Positions 1 to 7,441 of a stretch of 11,653 nt of DNA are shown here, piece by piece. The translations under genes and the position numbers were made by a program. Below the pieces are notes generated by a model that ran no database searches, was not told the origin of the DNA, and saw only the letters and a program-made list of their open reading frames with translations. Origin of the DNA: Gammaproteobacteria bacterium (GTDB taxonomy: Bacteria; Pseudomonadota; Gammaproteobacteria; SZUA-229); the NCBI GenBank assembly GCA_016764035.1, contig JAESSQ010000088.1:1-11653 (forward strand). Direction: 5' to 3'. Every line of letters begins with the position of its first letter. The first letter of the stretch is position 1.

Positions 1-1605
1 ATAAGCGCGCAGCCTATCTAAAATATAATCAAAAACATCTTGCTCGACTTTACTGGCATCAACTTTATCCGATAATAATTTTGCTGATACGGCAATCAAT
101 TGTTTTAGATCAAGATCTAATTGGCGTTCAATTATCGTTCTCAACACACCTAAAGATGCTCGGCGTAAAGCATAAGGATCTTTTTCACCGGTCGGTTTTT
201 CGCCGATAGCAAAAATACCGACCAGGGTATCAAGTTTGTCACTGATGGAAAGGATCTGTCCTGTCATCGTTGCTGCCGTATCATCACGTGCACCGCGTGG
301 TTTGTACTGTTCATCCAGGGCTATCGCAACTTCCTCGGACTCACCCGCTATCTGGGCGTAACGCTTACCCATCACACCCTGCAGCGAAGCAAACTCACCG
401 ACCATGTCAGTCATCAGGTCGCATTTGCTCAACACAACCGCACGCTTTACATCATCAAGATTAGCCTTTAACTGGCCAGCAATTTCTTCTGACAACTTTG
501 CGACGCGCTGTGTTTTTTCCGCCACCGTGCCAAGCTTGGCATGAAAAACCACTTTTTCCAGCGCCTTGTTAAAAGACTCAAGCGGTTGCTTTTGATCTTG
601 CTGCCAGAAGAACATGGCATCGGCCAGACGCGGGCGAATTACACGCTCATTACCCTGCTTTACTTTTTCAGGTGACTTGCTATCGATATTGCTGATGGTG
701 ATGAAATAATTTTTTAACTGGCCATTGCTATCCATTACTGGAAAATATTTCTGGTGGTCCTGCATGGTTTTAATCAAGGCTTCTGATGGTATTTGTAAAT
801 AGACTATTTCAAATTCACCAGCAACCGCAATTGGCCATTCATTTAAGGCAGTGACTTCATCAAGCAAGTCTTCATCGATGACGGCATCACCATTCAAGCT
901 CTTAACAGTGTCGACAACCTGCTGTTTTATGTTCTGTTTTCTCTGTTCGAAATCGGCAATAACAAAACCCGGTGAATACAGCTTTTGCTGATACTCATCC
1001 GCATGTTGCAAGGTTATTTCACCCGAACTATGGAAGCGATGGCCGAATGTTTTTGCCGATGAACGCACGCCGAGCACTTCCGCATCGAGCACAGTACTGC
1101 CATGCATCAACACCAACCAGTGAACCGGGCGAACAAACTCTACATCTGAATTACCCCAGCGCATACGCTTTGGAATCGGCAAACGAGTTAATGATTGATT
1201 AATAATCGTTTCGATCAAGTCAGACAATGCCTGACCTTTTTCTGTGGCTTTAAAAACTAACCAAACCCCTTTGTCCGTCTCCAATGGCTGCAAGGCATCA
1301 ACCTCAACACCACAGGAACGAGCAAAGCCCATCACCGCTTTGGTAGGTTTACCGTCGGTGTCATAGGCTGCTTTTAAATTGGGCCCTTTTCGCTCCACAT
1401 CCCTGTCTGGTTGCGCAGACGCCACATTTTTAATTAATACCGCCAGTCTTCTCGGTGCTGCAAAAGATTGCACGTCATTAATTTCAAAACCGGCTTTTTT
1501 CAGGCCGTCAACAATACCGTCGGTAAAGGCAAGCGACAATTTTTTTAAAGCTTTCGGCGGTAACTCTTCCGTACCGAGTTCGATAAGTAAGGAGTCTACG
1601 CTCAT
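1..1605 (-). CDS. glyS: Glycyl-tRNA synthetase beta subunit (partial, C-terminus beyond window)
   Basis: This is the beta chain of the heterotetrameric (alpha2beta2) bacterial glycyl-tRNA synthetase, a cytoplasmic enzyme that charges tRNA-Gly; the beta chain is mainly responsible for tRNA recognition. The reading frame is open from the ATG at 1605-1603 to the left edge, giving 535 codons without a stop. The N-terminus carries the family signature [15 protein letters not shown] at residues 6-20. Further in are [16 protein letters not shown] and, near the edge, [17 protein letters not shown] followed by [14 protein letters not shown], both typical of GlyS. The family is usually about 690 residues, so roughly 150 C-terminal residues, including the DALR-type anticodon-binding region, are missing because of the window edge and not because of a mutation. 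Its ATG overlaps the glyQ TGA by 4 bases (ATGA), so translation is probably coupled. The upstream GGAGGTGCGGC inside the glyQ end supplies a strong ribosome binding site. Confidence 0.97.
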   Translation of the reverse strand, partial: MSVDSLLIELGTEELPPKALKKLSLAFTDGIVDGLKKAGFEINDVQSFAAPRRLAVLIKNVASAQPDRDVERKGPNLKAAYDTDGKPTKAVMGFARSCGVEVDALQPLETDKGVWLVFKATEKGQALSDLIETIINQSLTRLPIPKRMRWGNSDVEFVRPVHWLVLMHGSTVLDAEVLGVRSSAKTFGHRFHSSGEITLQHADEYQQKLYSPGFVIADFEQRKQNIKQQVVDTVKSLNGDAVIDEDLLDEVTALNEWPIAVAGEFEIVYLQIPSEALIKTMQDHQKYFPVMDSNGQLKNYFITISNIDSKSPEKVKQGNERVIRPRLADAMFFWQQDQKQPLESFNKALEKVVFHAKLGTVAEKTQRVAKLSEEIAGQLKANLDDVKRAVVLSKCDLMTDMVGEFASLQGVMGKRYAQIAGESEEVAIALDEQYKPRGARDDTAATMTGQILSISDKLDTLVGIFAIGEKPTGEKDPYALRRASLGVLRTIIERQLDLDLKQLIAVSAKLLSDKVDASKVEQDVFDYILDRLRAY

Positions 1606-2534
1606 GCCGCACCTCCTTTTTTCTGCACACTGCTCGCTAAGGTATTACCAATAGGAAAACCCAGGGCTTCACGAGCTTCATAATAAGATTTCGCGACAGC
1701 TCTCGACAAGCTGCGCACCCGCAAAATAAATCGCTGTCTCTCGGTCACCGAAATCGCATGACGGGCATCGAGTAAATTAAAGGCATGCGAGGCTTTTAAT
1801 ACCTGCTCATACGCCGGTAATGGTAAGCCCAGTTCGATCAGTCGCTGACTTTCTGATTCACAATCATCAAACTGCGTGAACAATATGTCGGTGTCAGCAT
1901 GTTCAAAATTATAGGTCGACATCTCCACTTCGTTCTGATGAAAAACATCGCCGTAGGTAACATCACCTTGAGGGCCTGTGGTCCAGATCAAATCGAACAC
2001 GCTTTCTTTTTCCTGTAGATACATTGCCAGGCGCTCAAGACCGTAAGTAATCTCACCCGTTACCGGACGACACTCGAGCCCGCCAACTTGCTGAAAATAG
2101 GTGAACTGCGTCACTTCCATACCGTTTAACCAAACTTCCCAACCTAATCCCCAGGCACCCAGAGTAGGTGATTCCCAGTTGTCTTCGACAAAACGCACAT
2201 CATGTTCTAGCAGATCAAAACCTAGCGCTTCTAACGAACCAAGATACAGCTCTTGAATATTATCGGGCGAAGGTTTTAGTATCACCTGAAATTGATAATA
2301 ATGCTGAAGACGATTAGGGTTTTCGCCATAGCGCCCATCCGTCGGTCGACGGCAGGGCTGCACATAAGCGGCACGCCAAGGCTCGGGGCCAATAGCACGC
2401 AAAAAAGTTGCCGGATGGAATGTACCCGCACCTACTTCCATGTCTAATGGTTGCAATACAGCACAACCTTGCTTTTGCCAGTAATCTTGAACCGCAAAGA
2501 TTAGCCCCTGAAATGTTGAAACATCGTATGCCAT
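1602..2534 (-). CDS. glyQ: Glycyl-tRNA synthetase alpha subunit
   Basis: This is the catalytic alpha chain of the alpha2beta2 class II glycyl-tRNA synthetase, which forms glycyl-adenylate and works with GlyS. Residues 28-41 read [14 protein letters not shown], and [19 protein letters not shown] lies at about 62-80; [12 protein letters not shown] and the C-terminal [16 protein letters not shown] are also family hallmarks. The 310 residues compare with about 303 in Escherichia coli. I chose the ATG at 2534 because [10 protein letters not shown] aligns with the family N-terminus. An in-frame GTG at 2588 would add 18 hydrophobic residues not found in the family and lacks a ribosome binding site. 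The SD at the chosen start is weak: CAGG lies 12 bases upstream. The tail after GFPIGNT is slightly longer than in E. coli. It is the first gene of the glyQ-glyS operon. Confidence 0.97.
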   Translation of the reverse strand: MAYDVSTFQGLIFAVQDYWQKQGCAVLQPLDMEVGAGTFHPATFLRAIGPEPWRAAYVQPCRRPTDGRYGENPNRLQHYYQFQVILKPSPDNIQELYLGSLEALGFDLLEHDVRFVEDNWESPTLGAWGLGWEVWLNGMEVTQFTYFQQVGGLECRPVTGEITYGLERLAMYLQEKESVFDLIWTTGPQGDVTYGDVFHQNEVEMSTYNFEHADTDILFTQFDDCESESQRLIELGLPLPAYEQVLKASHAFNLLDARHAISVTERQRFILRVRSLSRAVAKSYYEAREALGFPIGNTLASSVQKKGGAA

Positions 2535-2553
2535 GTATCTGAAAAACCTGAAT

Positions 2554-2559
2554 ATTATA
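2554..2559 (-). promoter_or_regulatory. Candidate -10 element of the glyQS promoter
   Basis: The minus strand carries a perfect TATAAT at 2559-2554, about 20 bases upstream of the glyQ ATG. The best -35 is a poor TTCATG at 2584-2579 with a 19-base spacer, and there is no extended -10 TG. A transcript from here would start near 2547 and have a leader of only about 13 bases. The hexamer is seen directly; its use as a promoter is inferred. Confidence 0.35.
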
Positions 2560-2708
2560 TAAGGTGCAAAGTATAACCCATGAAGCACAGACCATGGCGA
2601 CCCAAATTCACCATGAGGTGTGGTGTTTACAACAAAAACAGGCTATAAATGAATATCAGCTCAACAAATACCATCTATTGCCGATAGCTACTACAGAGGG
2701 TGAGAAGT

Positions 2709-3281
2709 ATGAGTAAGCAATTCATTTTAGATTCATCTGAACTGTCACAGTGGCACACGCTGGTGCTGGAAGCAGAACAGGATTATGGCGTCCATCTTGA
2801 CGAAGCCATGCAAAGCTATCTGGTTTTTACACTGATGCGCTTTGCCAAAAACAATCAACTTAACACGCAAGCCCTGGCGCTGGATTACCTAACAGCACAC
2901 CAATTGCCAAGTTCTTTGCGTAGCGAACAATTGCGCGATATTGGCGACCAATGCTTATTGGTTTCAGGTTTATTCCCGCAGACCGTCGTCAAAAGACAAG
3001 TTAGTGTCAGTTATTATGTCGACCTCGGGCGCGCCGCGTATCAACATATTGGCGATGTTACACAACAGGGTATAGCAACATTATATCAACAGCTAGCCGA
3101 GAGCTTTGTTCTACTCATGGATTTACTGCAAACCATACGGCAGTACAGCATGCCTGCGCTACAACCTGTCACAGCATACGAGCTATGGTCAAAAACCGGT
3201 AGTCGTGCTGCACAGCAACAGATTTCAGTCAGCGGCACACCTGTTCATGAATATTTATTGAATAATATAAATAAGCATTAA
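2709..3281 (+). CDS. Conserved hypothetical protein divergent from glyQ
   Basis: I do not assign a function. The product is a 190-residue soluble protein without a signal peptide or membrane segment, largely helical in appearance. Its most distinctive blocks are LRSEQLRDIGDQCLLVSGLFP at about residues 70-90 and YYVDLGRAAYQHIG at about 102-115; I recall similar blocks in uncharacterised proteobacterial proteins, but cannot name a domain. I chose the ATG at 2709, which has GAGGGTGAG just upstream as a ribosome binding site; an in-frame GTG at 2700 sits inside that site and would add only three residues. The gene is divergent from glyQ with about 174 bases between starts and is followed by a good terminator at 3308-3338, so it is probably a single-gene unit. 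Confidence 0.85.
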   Translation: MSKQFILDSSELSQWHTLVLEAEQDYGVHLDEAMQSYLVFTLMRFAKNNQLNTQALALDYLTAHQLPSSLRSEQLRDIGDQCLLVSGLFPQTVVKRQVSVSYYVDLGRAAYQHIGDVTQQGIATLYQQLAESFVLLMDLLQTIRQYSMPALQPVTAYELWSKTGSRAAQQQISVSGTPVHEYLLNNINKH

Positions 3282-3307
3282 ACACGCAGCGCAGCATAAA
3301 AAAATCT

Positions 3308-3338
3308 GGCGATGTGATGTTGTTTCATCGCCGTTTTT
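3308..3338 (+). terminator. Rho-independent terminator after the 2709-3281 gene
   Basis: A 7-bp stem GGCGATG (3308-3314) and CATCGCC (3326-3332) encloses an 11-base loop and is followed by GTTTTT. It lies 26 bases after the stop codon of the upstream gene. A run of seven A at 3298-3304 on the other side means the hairpin could also work on the minus strand, although no minus-strand gene ends here. Confidence 0.8.
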
Positions 3339-3426
3339 CACCACCGTAAAGTTATACAAAAAATAGTGAACAAGATAATGCACGCATTGTCGATACTGAT
3401 GCCACCTTTATAACCGAGTATGCGAT

Positions 3427-4269
3427 ATGCAACACATCAGTTTATTTTCAAGCCCACTAAAACTCGTTTTACTTCTGGGCACACTATTTAACATCGTATC
3501 GCCAACAGCGCAGGCAACGACAGGTTCACACAACCCTGATATAGACCTTACTTTTGTCACCATCCCCGCTGGACAATTTATTATGGGCACCACTGACCTC
3601 GACGCAGCAATTGCCGATTTGCCCAGCCCTGATGCGGAAATAATCAATGACGAAACACCCGCGCACACCGTGGTATTCGAACAGCCTTTCCAGCTATCTC
3701 AAACCGAAGTCACGCAAAAGGTTTGGTACGACATAATGCAGACCCGACCCGGGCCAAACAAAAACTGGCAGGCAAAGCATTGGCAACAACTGCCGATTGT
3801 TTCAATTTCATGGAACGATGCCAATCGTTTTATCGATAAACTCAATACACTATCAAGCAAGTATTATTATCGTCTGCCTACCGAAGCAGAGTGGGAATAC
3901 GCTGCACGCGCAAACAGCACCGGTCTGCGTCCTTTTTCAAAACTGGCGATGGATGAGTACGCCTGGTATCTACTTAGTTCAAATGATGAAATACAACCTG
4001 TAGCAGGATTAAAGGCGAACGACTGGGGACAGCACGATATGTATGGCAATGCCTGGGAATGGGTGGCGGACTGGTACAGCCCGATAACATACAAAAATTC
4101 GCCAAAGACGAACCCACAAGGGCCGACACAGGGCAACAAAAAAATTCGACGTGGTGGCTCGTACCATTGCCCTCCTCACTTAATACGCTCCGCTTACCGT
4201 GCAGCGGACTCACCAGATAAAGCTTATGCTGTACTGGGTTTTAGATTAATCGTAGAAGATAAAGATTAA
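3427..4269 (+). CDS. Exported SUMF1/FGE-fold protein (formylglycine-generating-enzyme family)
   Basis: The 280-residue product has a Sec signal peptide (residues 1 to about 30, hydrophobic core LKLVLLLGTLF, likely cleavage after AQA) followed by a single FGE-sulfatase/SUMF1 domain (C-type-lectin-like fold). Family motifs are the start FVTIPAGQFIMGT (43-55), SQTEVTQKVWYDIM (91-104), RLPTEAEWEYAAR (149-161), DMYGNAWEWVADWY (204-217) and RGGSYHC (242-248), ending in LGFRL (270-274). In human FGE the last block is GGSYMCHRSYC with two catalytic cysteines. Here only Cys248 remains, the second position is Ile, and Cys248 is the only cysteine in the protein. Sulfatase activation is therefore doubtful, and no sulfatase gene is nearby. 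The domain is also used by unrelated enzymes such as EgtB and PvdO, so its reaction is open. The start is the ATG at 3427 with a weak GAG 8 bases upstream. It converges on the DUF1853 gene with 21 bases between stops. Confidence 0.9.
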   Translation: MQHISLFSSPLKLVLLLGTLFNIVSPTAQATTGSHNPDIDLTFVTIPAGQFIMGTTDLDAAIADLPSPDAEIINDETPAHTVVFEQPFQLSQTEVTQKVWYDIMQTRPGPNKNWQAKHWQQLPIVSISWNDANRFIDKLNTLSSKYYYRLPTEAEWEYAARANSTGLRPFSKLAMDEYAWYLLSSNDEIQPVAGLKANDWGQHDMYGNAWEWVADWYSPITYKNSPKTNPQGPTQGNKKIRRGGSYHCPPHLIRSAYRAADSPDKAYAVLGFRLIVEDKD

Positions 4270-4290
4270 TTGCAGAATTTTAGTATTAGC

Positions 4291-5211
4291 CTAGCCCGCC
4301 GTTAATGCGCAACCCGGCCAGTTATCATCAACAATAAACACCCTGTCCAAATCGCCAACTGAATGGGCAAACTGAACGTGTAATGGATACCGTATTACGT
4401 TATGCGCAACGGCCTCAAAGATACCACTTTTCACATAACGTTCGTCGGCGGACGCTGCCGGTATCCTTGCCAACCAACCTTTGTTGATTAAGGTTAAAAA
4501 AGTCTGTTCGTTATCAAATTTTTCATCAAATTCACTCTGCGTAAACCACCAGCCAGACAATAAATCTGAGCCGCATTCCATCGGAAATTGTGCACGATTC
4601 ACATCCTGAGGCTGCTGTTTTTCCCAGGGTAAATACAGACGCCCTTTTAAAATCACCGCACATTGGTCAATTTTTATGCCTCGTGTTTTCAGCCACTGTA
4701 CGACACGTTGATCTTGACTTATAACACTTTGCTTATTTAATAAATGCGTAACTTTCCTGTCCAGTCGATCGCGTAAATTTGGCCCATGCCAGTTGTGCAT
4801 TTTTCGAGTATCACCGACACCCAGATAAAATTTAATGGCCAACTCCCAGTGAATCGTTTTTTTTGTAGTTTTATCAAACAAGATAAAATCAATTTCACCT
4901 AAGGTTTCACCGTCGATATTTATCTGCACATTATTTTCTACCACTTCATAACGTGAATGATTATGTAACCAGTAATACCATAATGTTTCGAAATACTTGC
5001 CCATTCGCCGATCTTTTTGCTGGCTCAATAACGCTTCCAACTCTGCCGGATCGGCATCCAATTCTTTCAACCACGGCAGCGATGTATCGAATATTTGTTG
5101 ATACCATTGACGTTGCGGCCAATCACAAATCTGTGACAGTCGCGACATTAGCGATGGGCTAGACACCGCCCAGACAAGATCGCGCACCACCTGATGTTTA
5201 AATGTAGTCAA
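4291..5211 (-). CDS. DUF1853 family protein, possible PD-(D/E)XK nuclease fold
   Basis: The 306-residue cytoplasmic protein matches the DUF1853 family, which has no established function. Characteristic blocks are VRDLVWAVSSPSL (9-21), MGKYFETLWYYWL (70-82), GEIDFIL (105-111), HWELAIKFYLGVGD (121-134) and WHGPNLRDRLDRKVTHLL (141-158). The order of a Glu in the first helix (E75), an Asp after Gly-Glu-Ile (D108) and Glu/Lys in the following strand (E123, K127) resembles the core of PD-(D/E)XK nucleases. The last motif reads ExxxK and not ExK, so nuclease activity is inferred only. The start is a TTG at 5211: GAGGA sits 7 bases upstream, and the family-typical VRDLVWA follows shortly after, so a later ATG (residue 22) would cut into the domain. 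It is divergent from the Lon-domain gene. Confidence 0.88.
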   Translation of the reverse strand: MTTFKHQVVRDLVWAVSSPSLMSRLSQICDWPQRQWYQQIFDTSLPWLKELDADPAELEALLSQQKDRRMGKYFETLWYYWLHNHSRYEVVENNVQINIDGETLGEIDFILFDKTTKKTIHWELAIKFYLGVGDTRKMHNWHGPNLRDRLDRKVTHLLNKQSVISQDQRVVQWLKTRGIKIDQCAVILKGRLYLPWEKQQPQDVNRAQFPMECGSDLLSGWWFTQSEFDEKFDNEQTFLTLINKGWLARIPAASADERYVKSGIFEAVAHNVIRYPLHVQFAHSVGDLDRVFIVDDNWPGCALTAG

Positions 5212-5225
5212 AAGTTTTTCCTCGT
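5212..5225 (-). promoter_or_regulatory. Ribosome binding site supporting a TTG start
   Basis: On the minus strand GAGGA precedes the TTG at 5211 by 7 bases (AAAACTT). No in-frame ATG occurs before residue 22, where conserved family sequence has already begun. The site therefore decides the start of the DUF1853 gene. Confidence 0.7.
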
Positions 5226-5273
5226 CACGTTTACTGCTGTCATAACCACTTTTACTTAAGGCATAATATAATC

Positions 5274-5855
5274 ATGAAACTCGCCTTATTTCCTTTAAAC
5301 ACGGTGCTATTCCCCGGCAGTATCCTGCCTTTACAACTTTTTGAACAGCGTTATCTTAATCTTATAAAAGAATGCATGAAAAAAGAAACAGGCTTTGTCA
5401 CGGTATTGATCCGCGAAGGTAAAGAGGTAGGCTCCACCCCAAAGATTTATTGCACAGGCTGTTATGTGGAGATTATTGACTGGGAATCATTGCCTAGTGG
5501 TTTGCTCGGCATCAGCATTCAAGCAAAACACAGAGTACAACTTACTAACAATACGGTCAGAGATGATGGTTTATTGTTCGCACAGACTACGACATTCATC
5601 TCGGCACTGGACCAAAATCCGCCCATGCCCGATGTATTTAAACCCCTGACGGAAACATTAAAACAATTATTAGAACACCCCTTCGCTGTGCAATATAAAC
5701 AACATATGGACTTTAACAATACCGCTGCTATCTGTTATCGCTTGAGCGAACTACTACCCATAAGCAATAAACAGAAACAACGGTTACTGGAAACAGAATC
5801 TACGGAGCAAATGCTTGACCAGCTAGCCCTACATATCAACGCACTGCAGATATAA
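5274..5855 (+). CDS. Stand-alone Lon N-terminal (substrate-binding) domain protein
   Basis: The 193-residue protein consists only of the LON substrate-binding domain (the domain found at the N-terminus of Lon protease). It lacks the AAA+ ATPase and the Ser-Lys protease domain and therefore cannot degrade proteins itself. The family pattern is clear: FPLNTVLFPGSILPLQLFEQRYL at residues 6-28, FVTVLIREGKEVG at about 41-53, DWESLPSGLLGI at about 69-80, and a helical C-terminal bundle ending near EQMLDQLALHI. In the family this domain binds peptides or substrate proteins; the role of these short bacterial forms is not known. The ATG at 5274 fits the family start, but AAGG lies 12 bases upstream, so the ribosome binding site is weak. 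The gene is divergent from the DUF1853 gene with 62 bases between starts. Confidence 0.92.
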   Translation: MKLALFPLNTVLFPGSILPLQLFEQRYLNLIKECMKKETGFVTVLIREGKEVGSTPKIYCTGCYVEIIDWESLPSGLLGISIQAKHRVQLTNNTVRDDGLLFAQTTTFISALDQNPPMPDVFKPLTETLKQLLEHPFAVQYKQHMDFNNTAAICYRLSELLPISNKQKQRLLETESTEQMLDQLALHINALQI

Positions 5856-5997
5856 AAACCACTAAAGCATGATAAATAATCGGTAACACTACCGTCCACA
5901 AGCCCTAAAACACCGGCGGCGAACAAACAACCATTACTAAGAAAAAAAATACCCTAAATGCTAGAATCCCCCGACATTAATAATTGAGGAAATAACG

Positions 5998-6759
5998 ATG
6001 GCCTGGTGGGGTACATTTATTGGCGGAACTTTAGGTTTTGTGTTTGGCGGACCGTTAGGCGCACTGGTTGGTGCAGCACTCGGTGGCAATTTCGATCGCG
6101 GCATAAGCATGGGCGACCGTATCGACATGGGCAGCCAGGAGCGTGTTCAAGCCGCCTTTTTCACCACCACGTTCTCGGTGATGGGTCATATCGCAAAAGC
6201 CGATGGTCACGTTAGTGCGCATGAAATATCCGCTGCTAAAAACATCATGGCACAAATGCAGCTCTCTGAAGCGCAACGCAAGGCCGCGATTAAATTTTTT
6301 GATCAGGGAAAAGCAGACGATTTTCCACTGGAGGATGTATTACATCAGTTTAAAAAAGAGTGTCACCGACGCCGTAATTTAATACAGATGTTCGTCGAAA
6401 TTCAGATATCCACGGCCATGGCAGACGGTAAAGTCGATGACAGCGAGAAACACATTCTTTACACCATCGGTAATATTCTCGGTTTTTCAGGTGAGCAGAT
6501 CGACCACTTATTTAGTATCGCCAATGGCGCACAAGCCAGCGCAAGTGATAGCTTAACGCTCGATCAGGCATATGAAATATTAGGTATTAGCAAAGACAGT
6601 AGCGAAGCCGAAATGAAAAAAGCTTATCGTCGATTAATGAGCCAGCACCATCCAGACAAACTGGTGGCAAAAGGCTTGCCCGATGAAATGATTGCGCTGG
6701 CAACAGAAAAAACACAGGAAATTCGCAAAGCCTACGACACCATTAAAAAGAGTTTATAG
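5998..6759 (+). CDS. djlA: DjlA-type membrane-anchored J-domain co-chaperone
   Basis: The 253-residue protein has the three parts of DjlA. First is an N-terminal membrane segment (about residues 5-30), very rich in Gly with GxxxG-like spacing as in the dimerising anchor of E. coli DjlA. Then comes a TerB-like helical domain (about 50-175) with two ADG.V.. repeats, AKADGHVSAHE and AMADGKVDDSE. Last is a C-terminal J domain (about 188-253) starting LDQAYEILGISKDSSEAE and containing the HPD tripeptide at 218-220, needed to stimulate the DnaK ATPase. The family is about 270 residues in E. coli, so this copy looks complete. The anchor should place the J domain in the cytoplasm at the inner membrane. 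GAGGA with 7-base spacing precedes the ATG. A TAGAAT at 5962-5967 could be a -10 but has no good -35. Confidence 0.94.
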   Translation: MAWWGTFIGGTLGFVFGGPLGALVGAALGGNFDRGISMGDRIDMGSQERVQAAFFTTTFSVMGHIAKADGHVSAHEISAAKNIMAQMQLSEAQRKAAIKFFDQGKADDFPLEDVLHQFKKECHRRRNLIQMFVEIQISTAMADGKVDDSEKHILYTIGNILGFSGEQIDHLFSIANGAQASASDSLTLDQAYEILGISKDSSEAEMKKAYRRLMSQHHPDKLVAKGLPDEMIALATEKTQEIRKAYDTIKKSL

Positions 6760-6912
6760 GCACATACAACACTGGCCGTGTAGCTTTAACGATAAAAACC
6801 TAAGGAACTTCTGATTAACTCTGAATTAAAATAGTTTATGCACTGAATCACCCAGACTCCGTGCACAAGATACGATTTCATGAATTAATGAGAGCTTCCC
6901 TCTAAGCTTACT

Positions 6913-7335
6913 TTAGCTAATTTTCGAGCCGCTCAGTTCCCAGGCGTAAGCGCAGTCCAGCTCTGACAACACAGCAACCACGCCCATTTCGCCATCATCC
7001 AACATCACCTGCAATGGGCACCGGTTATTTAGACGAACCTGCGGTGCAGCCATCCAGCGCGCACCCATCTGTAAATTTCTCGGGTAGCTGGTGCGTAATG
7101 CATCGATAATACCCAGTAAAAAAGTCACCCGGCATACAACCCGCTCATCATCAGGAAAAGGGGTGTCTTTTCGGTATTTCGCAAGATGCCGACTTCGCTG
7201 TGTTTCGGGAAGGTCAAGAACACGAAGTATCTGCTCGCCATTTAGCCCCCAGTCATCCAGCGCATCCATCACTTTGCGGGTACGTAACAACTGCTGCTCG
7301 ATACTAAGCTTTGCTTTAGGGCTTACGGTTGACAT
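6913..7335 (-). CDS. Xre/MbcA/ParS-like antitoxin-family protein, no partner toxin visible
   Basis: The 140-residue product resembles antitoxins of the Xre/MbcA/ParS group. An N-terminal helical region (about 20-60, DALDDWGLNGEQILRVLDLP) looks like the degenerate HTH part. The C-terminal half (about 64-136) follows the toxin-binding (DUF2384-like) pattern: RVTFLLGIIDALRTSYP, then ARWMAAPQVRLNNRCPLQVML, then a final helix. In this group the antitoxin usually precedes a RES-domain NAD-degrading toxin. Here 153 bases without a gene follow the stop and then comes djlA on the other strand, so no partner is present. The ATG at 7335 is the only possible start between an upstream in-frame stop and the domain; GGAG is 13 bases upstream, which is long. 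The family match is by pattern recognition and could also describe a regulator unrelated to toxin control. Confidence 0.68.
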   Translation of the reverse strand: MSTVSPKAKLSIEQQLLRTRKVMDALDDWGLNGEQILRVLDLPETQRSRHLAKYRKDTPFPDDERVVCRVTFLLGIIDALRTSYPRNLQMGARWMAAPQVRLNNRCPLQVMLDDGEMGVVAVLSELDCAYAWELSGSKIS

Positions 7336-7412
7336 AACGTTAAGGTAACTCCGGATAACTTATGTGGGTTTTTTTCTTCGCTAAAACAGCTAAGATAGGC
7401 GTTAATTTTACC

Positions 7413-7428
7413 ATGATTTAAAAATCAT
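7413..7428. promoter_or_regulatory. Perfect 16-bp AT-rich palindrome, candidate operator
   Basis: ATGATTT, AA and AAATCAT form a perfect inverted repeat between the divergent antitoxin-like gene and the deformylase gene, ending 13 bases before the deformylase ATG. It has no following T run, so it is not a terminator. Placement and symmetry suit a dimeric DNA-binding protein, and the neighbouring antitoxin-like protein is a natural candidate. That link is inference. Short AT-rich palindromes also arise by chance. Confidence 0.35.
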
Positions 7429-7441
7429 CCATTACCTCTCT

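Noticed and set aside
972..1202. Open plus-strand frame inside glyS
   Set aside because: It lies wholly within the conserved glyS coding sequence on the other strand and has unlikely composition.
3387..3414. TTGTCG and TATAAC with a 16-base spacer before the SUMF1-fold gene
   Set aside because: Transcription from it would start about 6 bases before the ATG and lose the only possible ribosome binding site; evidence is too weak for a call.
5267..5272. TATAAT just before the Lon-domain ATG
   Set aside because: A promoter here would start transcription beyond the ATG, so it cannot serve this start codon.
5881..5894. Small hairpin CGGTA / TACCG after the Lon-domain gene
   Set aside because: The stem is only 5 bp and no T run follows, so it is not a convincing terminator.
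6055..6276. Open frame on the minus strand inside djlA
   Set aside because: It is a shadow of the djlA reading frame with no family features and no ribosome binding site.
6885..6912. Short inverted repeat AGCTT / AAGCT after the antitoxin-like gene
   Set aside because: A 5-bp stem without a T run does not support a terminator.
7329..7334. Perfect TTGACA -35 on the plus strand upstream of def
   Set aside because: It overlaps the start of the antitoxin-like gene, and no acceptable -10 lies 16-18 bases downstream; the nearest (GATAAC, TAACTT) need spacers of 19-21 bases.
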